Shown here: in pieces, positions 22,201-34,231 of the stretch
Position numbering within the stretch: position 1 is the stretch's first letter
Layout of the letters: the number at the start of each line of letters is the position of its first letter
Assembly (NCBI GenBank): GCA_949130495.1
Contig: OX422214.1
Coordinates: forward strand, 258,606,187-258,670,186
Length of the DNA stretch: 64,000 bases
Reading direction: 5' to 3'
Source of the DNA: Sambucus nigra
Lineage: Eukaryota > Streptophyta > Magnoliopsida > Dipsacales > Adoxaceae
The notes under the pieces: generated by a model
What the model saw: the letters and a program-made list of their open reading frames with translations, nothing else
Told to the model about the DNA's origin: nothing
The model's database searches: none
Program-made: the position numbers and the translations under genes

Positions 22201-23957
22201 TTATTATCTAGTTGTCTAGGAAGGACATATTGTTTCGGCTTCTCCTAGAATAGTTGAAGTTATGGTAAACAAGAGAGTTATAGACAGGGTTACATAGACG
22301 TTTGGAATAGCAACCTTCAAGATAATGTCCATATACATCACAGTAGGAGCAATAAAGATGGCACGTAGAACTCACAACCTTAGGAAAAATTTTATTCAAA
22401 GGTTTGTCTAGATTTTGAGCTCTAGTCTTGTTCCTAGATGGCATAGGATGAAATGTCGAATCTGCTTATTAAATTGGGGGGCAAACGTATTTAGTCTTTT
22501 GTTCAACATTATGCTTAGAGTTATTTGATTCACCAATGTCTAGCTTTAGTTATTTTTTATCAAGCTCATTTTTTAAACCTTGAAAATCTGGACAAGTTTC
22601 AATAGGTCTTTTGCCACCAGACACAAACTTTGTAGTTTCAACGTTTTTAGTTTGTGTCATAGAGCTGGGACAAAATTCTATTCCAGTTCCGTCATCAGAA
22701 TTGATTTTTCTTTCAGCAACACAATCTTCAAAACATTTAGAATTATTTTCAAATTTTGCAAACTGTTTGAGGACTGTGGATGTATTTTCTTTTGTTTGTT
22801 CAATTCTAACAACGGTCCTTTGTATTTCTTTTCCAGAATGTCACTAGAGTTAGACAACTCTTTCAATTTTTGTTCAAAGTTTTTGGTCTAATTCTCATGA
22901 GTTAGACATTGAGTAGTGTACTCTTCAGCATTTTGTTTGATCATCAGACTTAAGGTTTCTATCTTCCGGGTAAGGTCCTTGACAATCTTTTCAAGCCTAG
23001 TTCTTTTCTTGAGAGTTTTTGTGTACAGTGTGTGAATGTTAGGAAGGTCATCATTTTCGGAGTCGCTAAGTGTGTAGTGTCTCCTACCGGTTCATATTTA
23101 GGACTCACACACCCATTGAAATCAACAATAGAGCGTACCCTTTGACTCACACACACGACGTTTGAAGCATTATCAACATTCTCAAGCAATAAGGCAGATA
23201 AGCCAGTAGGCACGGTATCAGTTAACATAGTATAATCAGATTCCTCATCATCATTGTAGATTATCTTAGCAAATAATGACATATAATGGTCAAATGTGCT
23301 AGATGACTCGGGTTCATCATTTTCAGAGTCACTTGAGTCATCCCAAGTCTTGCTTAAATGAGCCCTATTATGTTTGTGAATTTTGTCTAAGTTAACTCTA
23401 CAGTCACTAGTCATGTGTCCTAACTTTCCAAATCTATAACATTCAACATTTTTAAGGTCTTTCTCAAGTCTCTTGTGATTGTCTGTCTGGTATTTGTCTT
23501 GTCTTCTCTCATGAGGCTTATTGTTAGATTGATTTGGATAAGTAGGTTTGATTTCTCTTTTTGCTATTTTATTTTGAAAGTTCACAATTTTCTTAAACTG
23601 TTTAAACATTAAGGCAATCTGATTATCCAAAGTATCTAAATTACGGTTCTCATCATAGTGTAAGTCAATGTTAAGTATGCTAAATTCAGGTGTGGTTAAC
23701 TTAGATGAAAAAATAAGATTAGAGGCAGACTGTCTCTTTGGGGACTGGATTAATTGTTTTTTAAATTCTAATTCCATTTTCATAGTTCTCAATTTGCTAT
23801 TGAGGAGTTCAGGTGTAAGATTTTGACCATCCATCTCGTCAATTGCATATCTCTTATTATCATTTTTTTGTGGAAGTGATCTTAGTATTTTAGAGACAAT
23901 TTCTTTATATCATAAACAATCTCATTAGCATGCAATTTGGTCACAATGTGTGTCAGT
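22201..23957 (-). pseudogene. SIRE-like gag, C-terminal part with two zinc knuckles
   Basis: The ORF 23834-22959 holds the capsid end and a first knuckle CYRFGKLGHMTSDC, in which the second Cys is Phe, followed by the acidic KTWDDSSDSENDEPES tail usual in this lineage. A second knuckle, CSYCDVYGHYLEGC, is intact (ORF 22444-22208). Between them lies a frame-broken stretch with a Glu/Lys/Asn-rich coiled-coil-like composition. The gene starts at 26906; positions 23958-26412 are an inserted solo LTR whose duplication TCAGT (23953-23957) lies inside this frame. Confidence 0.8.
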
Positions 23958-26412
23958 TGTCACACCCCGCCTAATTCTGGCGTCGGCCGCCACTAAAACT
24001 AAGCCGGGCGTGAACTAAATAAATACCATTCTTAGCATGAGACAAATATGAGACATAAATAAACCAGCCCATAAGATAAAAAAAATTGAGTCAATCTCAA
24101 ATGATCATAAACAGCTAAGCGATAAAAGATCCATCACATGCTAACTCCAAAAAATCCATACTCCAATAATGATTAAATAAAATCTGAATAATCCCAACAG
24201 AAATTCTCTAAACAACGTTGGAACCGAATGGACCAATAAAACTCCAATGAAGTCTCATAATACGACTGGAAAAGAAAGTATAACTAAACTATGCCATAAA
24301 GTAAATAACTCCAGTTGTGCCTCCAATGATAACTCCGATAAACTTATGCAGCTTCTCCAAATTAAATCCTGAAAAAATATTAGTCAACGCATGGGTCAGA
24401 GCCAAAGCCCCGAGCAAGAATACACACTACTCCCCTCAAATAGGATCCTTGAATCCAGACAGTAGCATTATACGCAATAAATATCACAATAAAGTATTTT
24501 AAATTAAACATGATAATTGAACGCGATAAATATAAATCACTAACTACCCGCAGAAATCCCTATTTATAAAGGCACACCCATATGATTTTAAATTCCCAAG
24601 TCCCGCGGAGTTAATCTTTTATTAATTAACCCAAACTATCAAATTTCTCAATTATTTATGTTCTTACTTGAATAATTATTAGGTATGGCCTTCCTCCCGC
24701 CTCGGGTGATAATTCACCAAAATTCATTATGGCGGTCCTCCTGCCTCGGGTGATTTATCCACCAAAATACACATCCCCTTGTCAAAACGCCGGTTGTCCC
24801 GTTTAAACTGTCGGCCCTCGCTGATTGACAAGGTTCCACACACGACAAAACATAAAACGCCGACTGGCCCGTTTAAACTGTCGGCCCTCGCTGATTATGT
24901 CCCCAATATATTTTAATACCCGTCTTATTATTTTAGGTATTAGTTCTCAATTTCGCAATTCACAATTTATAAACACCCCACGCTTTAATCGATGTGAGAT
25001 CCTCAAAATACCCCTTAGTCCCATACCTAAGGGTCCCCAAGTTATCAATATGTCCTAACCTATGTATAAGAGGATTTTCTAACATAAATCATAACCTAAT
25101 CTCATACCTAGACTAACGTAACGATGATAAAGTAATAAAAATCATCCCACCCCCAACACAATAAAATCGTGATAATTTTCCCTCACTAGTCCCATTCCTA
25201 TGAGGCATTCTAAAATATAGGGAGAGCAATAATACCCAACAACCCGTCGTCACAATGATATTTAATAATACCAATAATTCATACCAACAAGAATAATTAG
25301 TCAACATATAAAACTGCGCATGATAGTCAAATTCAATTAAATCTTTAATTTAATTATCACAACGTCAACAATACCAAAATAATCTTATTTAATTATTTTA
25401 AATTAAATATACCAAGTTTTCATCATATATACATCAAAACCCAAATTTCGTTATCTCTACATGTATTACATGAGTTATACGCACCCAAAAGTTATTTATT
25501 GTTAAATTAGGGTTTTTCTACATGCAACCTACACCAATAAAATCCAAAATCACTCATGAATCCTACGTACCCAAAGGGTTATGAATATTATTCAGATTAA
25601 AAGATTTTATAAAAATAGCCCCATAATTAGTATCCACTTTTTCTAATTAAGTTACTAATTATTTTTAAGAAAATATGTAATTAAGTGTTTAGGCGACACT
25701 TACAACGCATAATACTAAAGGAAAAGAATAGAGTATTCATACCTGTGAATATTGTGTTGAAAATATGATTAGAAATATAAATTCCTCTCGAAAAAATTAG
25801 CGAAGAAGTGTTCTTGGACCAATCTTGATTAAACCCCAAATAAGCCTTCAAATCTGGTGACAAAACCTTGATTATGTTGGAGGTTGATGATTATGGTTGA
25901 GAGGAAATATTTTTAGAAGTGTTATCTGGTGAAAAACTTGAGAAAAAGTGATTATGAGAAGTCCCCCCACGAATTAGAGTCATTATATAGTCATTAGGAA
26001 ACCTAATCCTAATAGAACTCTAATAAGATACAAACACTAAAAAATTTATTTCACACGATCGGACCGTTGGAATTAGATGAAATTTTACAGAGAATTAGCT
26101 GAAGACGAGAGAAAGCTATAAAAAAAAATTCAGCTCGATCGGACCGTTCAATATTTTTAATTTTTTTTTTCTTAGAGAGTTTTATGCTCCGAGGACTCTT
26201 AGAGAGTTTTATGCTTTGAGGACTCTTCTATATAATAAAAATTCAATTAAAACTCCATTTTAAATCCGATTTCAATTTCGCTTGAAGTTCTATTCTTCTA
26301 AAATCATAACTAACATATTTAGCCAATAAATATTATTAAATTCAAAAATTTATTTTTCCCGAAAATTCCAATTAATTAATTAAAATAATAAATAAAAACA
26401 CGGGGTGTTACA
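23958..26412 (-). mobile_element. Solo LTR of a second Tekay-like family, inside copia gag
   Basis: 2455 bp. On the minus strand it starts TGTAACACCCCGTG and ends AATTAGGCGGGGTGTGACA, flanked by perfect 5-bp duplications TCAGT (23953-23957, 26413-26417). The ends resemble those of the other Tekay-like LTRs, but the body is different, so it belongs to another family. ORFs within have no conserved motif. Confidence 0.9.
24784..24894. repeat. Direct repeat pair in solo LTR
   Basis: Two copies of a 42-44-bp block containing CCCGTTTAAACTGTCGGCCC, starting 69 bp apart. Just upstream (24685-24760) the block CCTCGGGTGAT is duplicated too. Confidence 0.85.
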
Positions 26413-26906
26413 TCAGTCTAATATAGAAGTCATCAAATGACTCAGTCTCAGTCATGATCAAGGAGTTATAATACTGAATTAACATTTGTGCTTTAGCAGC
26501 TTTAACTCTGGTATCACCCTCATGTGCTGTCACTAGGGTGTCCCATGCTTCTTTAGAGGTAAAACATAATGATATCCTCTTAAATTCGTGTTCATTAATA
26601 GACATGAATATGATATTTTTGCCTTTATTGTTATTAAGAGAAATATATTTCCCTTCTTTAGTGAATTCACTTAGTAACTTTCTAATCCTCACAATACTTC
26701 CTTTAGCGGCTGGTTTACTAGGAAAAGTGTAACCATTTTTAATAACTTCAGCGGCTGGTTTACTAGGAAAAGTGTAACCATTTTTAATAACTTCTCAATG
26801 TCCCTTGGATGAATGCAACCATCCTTACCTTCCAGTAAGGAAAGTTGGTTCCATCAAAGAGAGGGGGTCTGGATAGGTTACCTAGTCTCTCAAATTTCTC
26901 GTCCAT
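26413..26906 (-). pseudogene. SIRE-like gag, N-terminal part
   Basis: The start Met at 26904-26906 opens MDEKFERLGNLSRPPLFDG and YWKVRMVAFIQ, the conserved copia Gag head. After a frameshift near 26800, the ORF 26692-26408 continues with LSEFTKEGKYISLNNNKGKN, LCFTSKEAWDTLVTAHEG, VKAAKAQ and ESFDDFYIRL, where the inserted solo LTR breaks it. An exact 45-bp tandem duplication (26705-26794) adds 15 codons. Gag forms the particle that packages element RNA. Confidence 0.85.
26705..26794. repeat. Exact 45-bp tandem duplication within gag
   Basis: 26705-26749 and 26750-26794 are identical. The length is a multiple of three, and the copies read KPAA-type text on the gag strand. Confidence 0.97.
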
Positions 26907-26964
26907 AATTCATTTTGAGAAAATAATTTCAGAAAATCAAGATCTAAAGAATTTTTTTTAAAAA

Positions 26965-26981
26965 CCAAAGCACTGATACCA
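26965..26981 (-). promoter_or_regulatory. Primer binding site of the SIRE-like element
   Basis: On the minus strand TGGTATCAGTGCTTTGG starts two bases after the 5' LTR. The first nine bases fit the initiator methionine tRNA 3' end used by most plant copia elements. Confidence 0.85.
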
Positions 26982-26983
26982 AT

Positions 26984-28930
26984 TGAAAAAAAATGCCACT
27001 TAAGTTGTTTAATTCAAGATTAAACTATCTAAATGGCTCCGAACAGTTTGTTGGAGAAACTCTTTTCTTAATTGTAAACACAAAATGTGTAAAACAGTAT
27101 GAACGAGTTATTTCAGTTACAGGTTTACCAGTTTTGAAAAACAAAACTCAAGAAAATTAAACCAACACAGCCTTAAGAAGGGGATGAGAGGAAAAGAAAA
27201 TATACACGAGTAATTTTAACGTGGTAAAACTCCACCCAATTGGGGAAATATACACAAAGGTCTCTACACCTCAAAAGTAAAAAAAATCCACTAAAATAGA
27301 GTAACAGGTTACAAACTATATAACAATCAAGACACACAATGAGACCTAATTCTAAGTTCAGAAATATACCAACTCCTCTGGATTTTTTGACTTCTTCTAA
27401 GGCTATGATGTTGTTGATTTTCTCTCAGCTTTGTAACTTCACTCCTTTTAGCTTTACGTCGACTCAAAATATCAAAGATCTCAATACCAACACCTTTTAG
27501 TGTAGTAGTGTGACAGTGTAAGTGGTGATGTGCTCTAAATCACATGCATGCAACTCACACACATTTAATTACATACGGTATGCGAAATAAATCACAAATA
27601 TGCAAAGGAATTTTCAAAATCAGTTTAATCAAAATATCAGACTTTGGATCTTTCTAATATCCACAGATCAAGAGGGAATATTGCTATATACACGAGCCAA
27701 GATCCTATGCACTTTTTATTTGAAAAAATTTACACTTATTTCAAAAAATGTGAAATATAATAAAGTGCAAATCCCCAATCAAGATATCTGCTAGATCTAA
27801 GCCTGAATATTTAAAGAATCTGAAATCAAAAAAGGTCTTGTAGGTTTAGGGTTTGAAAATAACACATCAGTTTGAAAACAACCAAGAAAATAAGATTTCT
27901 CAAAATAATAAATTAAAACTACGAAATATATAAGTGAAATGTATCGCAGAGATCAAATCTCAAAGTTCTATGAAAGAAAATGAGATTTAACCAACGTGAT
28001 TAGGTTGGGAAAGAGATAAAGAACATAAGACGATGGATCTACTCGAATATCAAACTAGCTCTCTCATAGAAAAGGTTTTGTGGAAGGATTTTACCGGAGT
28101 TTAGTTTAGGGTTTGATTTCTCTCTCTTCTTTTTATCTCTCTTTCTCTCTTCTCTCAGAAGTGAGGCTGGCCAAAGATTGTAAATGTATAACATATGGCA
28201 AGTATTTATAATAAGAGATGGAAGGATCTGAAAACTTGAGGCAAATCAACGCTCAGGATTGAGTTTAAAAGATCGAAGCAAATCCAAGGGTTAAGGTTGC
28301 ACCGCTTAAAAATTAACCCTGATTGGTTGATCCATGTGTTCCAAGGATCATCTCAAATAACATGCAGGCCGTTGATTAAAAGGATCCAAGAATTCACAGT
28401 TAAGCACGGGTATGTGAGAGTGTAGAAACACAAATCTAGCCGTTATGGAAATAACACGTGTAAGGCTAAGATGGAATGTTAAACGCGTGTTTTTGAACTT
28501 CTACAAATACAAATTGCACCCATATAATTCTCAAGCGCTTTCGGTTTTTACCCAAGCAGATTTTTAACAGCTTATGGAATTTACAAAACAGCCCACAACT
28601 TTATTAATAACCTTATTTTTAATTTCAAAAAATGTTTTAAAAAATTAAAAAAATTATTTAAAATATCCCAAAAATTATTGAAAATTATTTTAGAGAGATT
28701 TAACTCACACAACACCAATTAATGAATAAGGCAAGCACATATGCAACACATGAATACATCCTAGGTGAAGTGTTGGTGTACTACCATTTGGATAATTAGA
28801 GGAACTCAACATGAAGAGTCTGAAGGTTCTTTGGCTTGAAAGGATATGACTCAATTTTGTCACTATTTCCAAACTAGATGAGCACCTATATAATATAGAC
28901 TCAAGTGAGTCAAAGATATAGGGTGCTTCA
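26984..28930 (-). repeat. 5' LTR of the SIRE-like element
   Basis: 1947 bp, TG...CA, pair of 16643-18626. It carries the likely promoter of the element (TATAAATA at 28210-28203 on the minus strand). Confidence 0.88.
28203..28210 (-). promoter_or_regulatory. Candidate TATA box in copia 5' LTR
   Basis: TATAAATA on the element's strand, conserved at the same place in the other LTR (17900-17907). Inferred from motif and conservation only. Confidence 0.4.
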
Positions 28931-28935
28931 ACTCT

Positions 28936-29122
28936 CAACCTCATGGAATGCGGGTAAGAGTTTGATCATGTTGTGCCCCAAATTGAAATGACCCGCATTT
29001 TGGGATATGACTATGCATGGAAGCTAGGTGCTCCACCCGGGTCAGAGATAATCGCCAAATGTACTCATTAGAGGATTATGGGGTGGCTCACTATCTCCAT
29101 GTTCACTTAGGTTATCGGCCAT
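28936..29122 (-). pseudogene. Athila-1 gag, N-terminal part
   Basis: The Met at 29120-29122 opens MADNLSEHGDSEPPHNP. After a stop at 29042-29044 other frames give APSCIV-like text and NAGHFNLGHNMIKLLPAFHE, the conserved start of Athila Gag (Cys-Ile-Val ... LLP.FHG type). It ends at the copia target duplication (28931-28935); the rest is at 15361-16637. Confidence 0.7.
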
Positions 29123-29440
29123 CGTACTTGTGGAATATGAATATGTGTTAGTCAAGGAAGTGAATTCGGAACCAACAATGGAACTAGACTTGAAATTGGG
29201 AGAAGGGAATCTCACTAAGTGATGTACATCATCCCTATCGGCCCCAGGGTTCATACATAGGAAATCTCCACAGGCTTCACATTAACAAGTACCTGCAACC
29301 ATAAACAAGTGAAACAAATTAGAATAAAAAAATTATATTTATATGTGTAATTGTTTTTGTGTTGCTGAATTTTTTCTATATATATAATCTTTAGAAAATT
29401 AGACTCTATAATTGTAAATCAATCCAATTTATAAATTACC

Positions 29441-29460
29441 AATCCCCGGCAACTGCGCAA
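29441..29460 (-). promoter_or_regulatory. Degenerate Athila primer binding site
   Basis: On the minus strand TTGCGCAGTTGCCGGGGATT, six bases after the LTR. It differs at two positions from the usual Athila-group site. Confidence 0.8.
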
Positions 29461-29466
29461 AAAATT

Positions 29467-30696
29467 TGTTTGTGCTTAAAAAGTGTGTGTCAATGGCCCA
29501 AGTGCAAGACACCAAATAAGTAGTAAATCTAGGTTAGTATGGAGTCGAATTCCACTGAGATTGGTAAAAATATTGATCAATTACACTTATAGAGGCATTT
29601 TTATCAAACGTGTTGTGTGAGTATAAAATTTGTTGTGAATTTGGTTGAATTAAATGAAGGTAATTCGAAAGTAAATCAAAAACAACAAGTAATTGAGAAT
29701 TCAAATGGGAATGGAGGTTAGGGATCATGAGTTCAAAATGAATCTAAACACAAATGATTGATTGATTATAAAGATGTATTGATTTGGTAAATCCTTATGT
29801 GAATTCAAATATTAAGTGTGAAGGTATTAGCCAACAACACTTACTTAATATCTATTATGAACAAATAAAATCAATTGAATTAGAATTGTGGAGATTCACC
29901 AACTATCGATGTTGCTTGACAATATGTAAGAAGATAAATTCCTACAATACTAACTCAACTTCCCCAATCAATACTTTTTACAATAAATCTATGACTAATT
30001 AAACATGATTCATATTAAATTCACTACCCTAACCATATAGATCTAGTAATTGATAGATTAAAAATCAAAAAAATAGAAATATAGATGAAGTAAAGAAAGC
30101 AAGCATAAATCTTGAATGAAAATAGGGCTTCAATCTTCAATTATCTTCAAATTTGGTACAAATCATTTGTTTCTTCCTCTTTCTCATTCTATAATTCTCT
30201 AATTACAAACTATCCCTAAGCTAAGAAGGGTGTAAAAGTTCCCACAAAAGATTAAAATATGTTATCTTAAAACTAAAATGTCGTGATGGCATTATTATAA
30301 TTTTTAAGTATAGCAAAATATATCATGCCAGGGCAACATACATCTTAACAGGGGCAAGATGTATTTTTCTCTATGTTGTCTAAAATGCATTTTTCATAAC
30401 ACCAAAAAAAATTCAATTATGCCCAAAAATCATCCAAAACTTCTCTAAACCTTCTTTGAAGAGTTGGACATCCTCCTTTAAAGTCGGTACATGCCTTTGG
30501 GTAGAAAATGGCCTTCACTTCACATGTAGAATGATTCCTTGACCCTACAAAAGTATACATATAAATTCAAATAAAATATAACATTCAAATAAAATGTATG
30601 CACATAAAAATAGCTCAAAGTGTATGGATTAAGGCTTTAGGGAAGATATATTGCCCATATATATCACTATATATGTGCAATATTAAGCTCTAATCA
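29467..30696 (-). repeat. 5' LTR of Athila-1
   Basis: 1230 bp, colinear with 7306-8549. The right edge is CTCTAATCA, then AAATT (30697-30701), a one-mismatch partner of AAAGT at 7301-7305. Confidence 0.8.
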
Positions 30697-30701
30697 AAAT
30701 T

Positions 30702-31164
30702 CACACGAACCTTTAGAGCGCCATGTAGTCTGAACTATGGGCATTTGAATTAAAGAACGCCCAACTATGAGAGGCTCCAAAAGGTGGAGCCCATAAAATT
30801 CTTCCCCCTCATCCCAACATTATGATCCCACGGCTAACAACTAACTCATCAAGTTTGCATGACCCACCTGCTCGAGTTTCATCTCACCCTCTGATCAACA
30901 TTGAGGATCCCTTGTCCAAGTTTCATTCTCCCATCACGAGTATTTTGATACATATCCTCGATGCCCTTAGTTTTATAAGCACACTTACCTGGGCCAACCT
31001 ATAATTTAATTGATCGCTCACCACCTCTTGTACTAAGCCTATAGCTAACCCATGTCCAAACTGAGCTGGAAATTTTACAAGAAGCCATCAGTAAAATTTA
31101 AGCCTTAAACTAGCTCCATAGCATTAAGATGATGTCCTTCTACCCGACTGCCCGCCTACTTAAG
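30702..31164. other. Leader region of old Tat-like element
   Basis: Short plus ORF (30822-31004) without a known motif; no other signal. Confidence 0.25.
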
Positions 31165-32260
31165 GAATTCAAGATGCCTATCCTCATGACATATAAGGGG
31201 CTCAGATTTCCCTCTGTATATCTATATAATTACCACCTATAAATTCAAGTTATGAACCCCGACCTCGATGTTATAGATATGATGTTTTTCTCCACCATAG
31301 GTGGTCATGTCCTTATTTGTTATACGGGGTTGAAAATAAAAGGCTCTACAAATATACGGGATTATGTTCGTGAGAATTCATAAAGTATTATGAGTATAAC
31401 AAATAATTAGGCAATTATGGGAAGAACTTTCAGATGGTGAAGCGAACATAGACTGAGACCATTGGGACTTTCATCACCCGTTAAAGGGACAAGGTCGCCT
31501 AGATGGACAATTTTTCATCAGAAGATAACTAGATTGTGGTTCTAAGAAAGAATATTTGGAAGGATGTGAAGAATAAACTAGGTCTCAATTGAATCCCATA
31601 CTTCAAGTATCTCAACCATATAGGATACCAAGTGGAAGAGAATCCCGATACCAAGACCCTAAGAAACCTTCAAAGGAAGCCTGTAAATATTTCAATAGTT
31701 CCACCACTAAGAAGGATTCACCTGAAACCTCAACCTCCCACATCAACACCTACTTAGGGACCTACCTTAGTTAGCATAACTAGTTTACCATTATAGATAA
31801 TATTGCTCCATACGAGATTAAACATCATTCAGGTATCTACCATATAATACCACCACTTAAGAATGGAACAAGAAACTCCTCTCTGATATATAGACTCTTC
31901 TTAACCAGGTCTATGCAACATTAAAGCTTGATAGGAGATTGAATCCCCTAAACCTAAGGCTACCTCCAATTAATTATGACCCAAACTGGTAGTCTGATGC
32001 CTCTTTTGGATTTCACTAAGCATTAAGATATAATATTAATCAATGTTAGGCCCTTCGATTTGCAATTCAAGACCTTATAAATTAGATAATCCTTATCCCT
32101 CTGAAACCAAATGCCATAGTCAAACCTCTCTCATATCAACCACTCAACAACCTAAACACCAACGCTATCACATGCATCCATTTCTAATTAAACCCTCCAC
32201 CATCACAGTCCCTATTAACCGCAAATTGAGAATAAAAATCCCCGCCTATGACTAAATAAT
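31165..32260 (+). pseudogene. Tat-like gag remnant
   Basis: Frame-switching plus-strand text keeps the Tat capsid order: FKMPILMTYKGL (capsid start), YNYHL, MNPDLDV, GHVLICYTGLK, then the region after the capsid with LRLPPINYDPNW, and ALRFAIQDLI followed by NPYPSETK, which is the distinctive zinc-finger-to-linker segment of Tat Gag. Stops occur every 10-20 codons, so it is ancient. I infer the lineage from these motifs; profile searches would be needed for certainty. Confidence 0.55.
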
Positions 32261-33011
32261 ATCCATTTCAGGCATATTCTATCTTGTCATGCACTCCATA
32301 TAAAACACTAAATCTTCCATCGACCATACGACCTTCCTCATAAAATCCATGAACTTCTTATCCCCCAGAAAGGGATGTCACAACAACATCGACCTGCTCC
32401 AACTAGCGGAATCCATGTTGCACAAAGAGAAAGTTTTGCTAAAAAACTCATCCAAAAGTCTCAATGGGATTAATCCTCTGATTAGGAAGAATCATATGAC
32501 TAATCCCTCAAAGAATTACGTTACATCACCACTTTGGTTTGATGCCAATATAAAGTTGCGAAGAACTTCCAATTGAGGATTTATTTTTCTTCGTGTCGAA
32601 CAATGACTCTAGTTATAGCGAGGGAGTCGCACTCACTTTAGATTAATTTGACATTATTAACCTTAGATGTAACGAAGACGTTTCATCCAAACGACCATTC
32701 CTACCTTGTTCATTTCCCTTATCTTATATCTATGTTAGTACTCCCCTAAGGAAATTAATATGCACCAAACAATAGCAATAAAATAACTACATACACTCAA
32801 AGTTTGAACTGAGATGCCAGGAACTCAAAAAGGACGAGAAATGTTGTCAAGATAAATGGGATAATAAATAGGATTCTTAAAGAGAAAATGACTCCTTTTG
32901 CACTAGAGTACAAACTTACACTAATATGATGAGCCTCAGTATCAAAGGATCTCCAACAAAATGTTATAGTTTTGTAAACCTATAATCATACACATATGTA
33001 TCCAACTTGAC
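32261..33011. other. Decayed internal sequence of old Tat-like element
   Basis: Plus ORF 32349-32576 (MNFLSPRKGCHNNIDLLQLA) is compatible with the gag-protease linker but has no diagnostic motif. It ends at the Tekay target duplication TTATA (33012-33016). Confidence 0.3.
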
Positions 33012-34154
33012 TTATATGTAATACCCCGTAATTTTGCTTAATTTTAAATTACGTAAGTAGAGTAATTTAATGGGATTAGATGCGCGCTTTAATTAAATTA
33101 CGTGAGTAGAGTAATTTAAATGTGATTAAATATGTTTAATTTAAATTACGTGAGTAGAGTAATTTAAATAGATATTATGTTGATAAAGATGAATATGCGT
33201 TAAAGAAAATTCACTAAGGTGAGTAGAAACTTTCAATGTTGATATGTACGGTCTAGTGACTATATGGACGTACCGGAAGTATCTCGTCAAAATTTAGGGA
33301 TGAGAGTAGAAAAATGTTTACGAGACTCAAATGATAATTTAGAGTCCACGGTTGATTCCAAAAGGGTCGAATTAGTCAAAATAGTGTACCCGGGGGTACT
33401 AGTTGAGTATCGGGTCATTTTCGGACTAAACCGGGACCATTCGGGGGCATTTTGGTCTCTTTACAATTATGGGAAAGAAGACCTACGAATTTTGAAGCCC
33501 TAAATCTGATTATAAGAGTGGTGGCTAGGGTTAGGCAATGAGAGTTACACCATAGCCATTAGAGAAAAGAGAGAGAGGCAAATTCCTAAGGCAAAAGTAG
33601 GAAGGAGGGATCATCTTAGGAGGATTTCACCACAAGGATTGTTGGGAAGTAGGATTGGAGTATCAATATCATCAATCATCATCAACAACCACGAAATCAG
33701 ACCCTACAAATCTTAAGGCAAGTGGTTATTTGCAAAATAATTGAGTTATAATACCCATGATTAAGCTTGAGGAAGAACATGATTTTTATGATATTCTTGG
33801 GAACAAACAATTGATAATAATCCATGATTGATTAGGATTTGCATGTAGGACGTTTTTGAATTACCAAGTATGTTTATATCATAGAAAACCTGATGAGAAA
33901 TTCGTAAGAAAATCTGGAATTTGGATGAAAAATATAAAGAATGCATTTTTAGGGTTCTTGAATATTAGTGAGATTTTCAGTGAATTTGGCCAAGATTTAT
34001 AATGATTTTGTTGTTTTAAATCGTTAGTAATCATCCCAGAATATGTAGGAATGATTAGAAATTGTTGGTTGTGAATATGATGGCCTATCATGAAAGTTAG
34101 AGATGTAACAATGGTGAAACCCGTAAGAAGAAGATGAACTGGGTCTGTCACTGC

Positions 34155-34231
34155 TCGATCGATCAATCGACCCTTGAATGTCGATCGATCGAAGCAGTCG
34201 ATTGATCGACCATCTTCCTTCGATCGATCGA
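34155..34231. repeat. TCGATCGA cluster, 5' LTR
   Basis: Five TCGATCGA-type blocks. The 3' LTR (41703-41740) has lost 39 bp between two of the blocks. Confidence 0.95.

Larger units (their letters stand above)
16643..28930 (-). mobile_element. SIRE-like Ty1/copia retrotransposon (with nested solo LTR)
   Basis: Minus-oriented, bounded by TG...CA LTRs (5' LTR 26984-28930, 3' LTR 16643-18626) and perfect 5-bp duplications ACTCT (16638-16642, 28931-28935). A methionine-tRNA-type PBS (26965-26981) and a purine tract (18627-18638) are in place. Domain order gag, protease, integrase, RT, RNase H is that of copia. The RNase H motif YIGNNLVGWSSKKQNC and the DLMGP integrase motif point to the SIRE/Maximus lineage. 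A solo LTR (23958-26412) interrupts gag. Without it the element is about 9.8 kb. No envelope-like ORF is present between RNase H and the 3' LTR. Confidence 0.88.
7306..30696 (-). mobile_element. Athila-like Ty3/gypsy element 1 (non-autonomous, contains nested copia)
   Basis: Minus-oriented. The 5' LTR is 29467-30696 and the 3' LTR 7306-8549, about 11 % different over a 300-bp sample. The degenerate PBS at 29441-29460 matches the typical Athila primer site at 18 of 20 positions. gag is split by the copia insertion (28936-29122 and 15361-16637), and an aspartic protease follows (14640-15360). Subtracting the 12,288-bp copia element and its 5-bp duplication leaves about 11.1 kb, a usual Athila size. 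No reverse transcriptase, RNase H or integrase is recognisable between the protease and the 3' LTR. Confidence 0.8.

Noticed and set aside
24784..24894. Centromeric or satellite repeat
   Set aside because: Only two copies within an LTR; no higher-order array.
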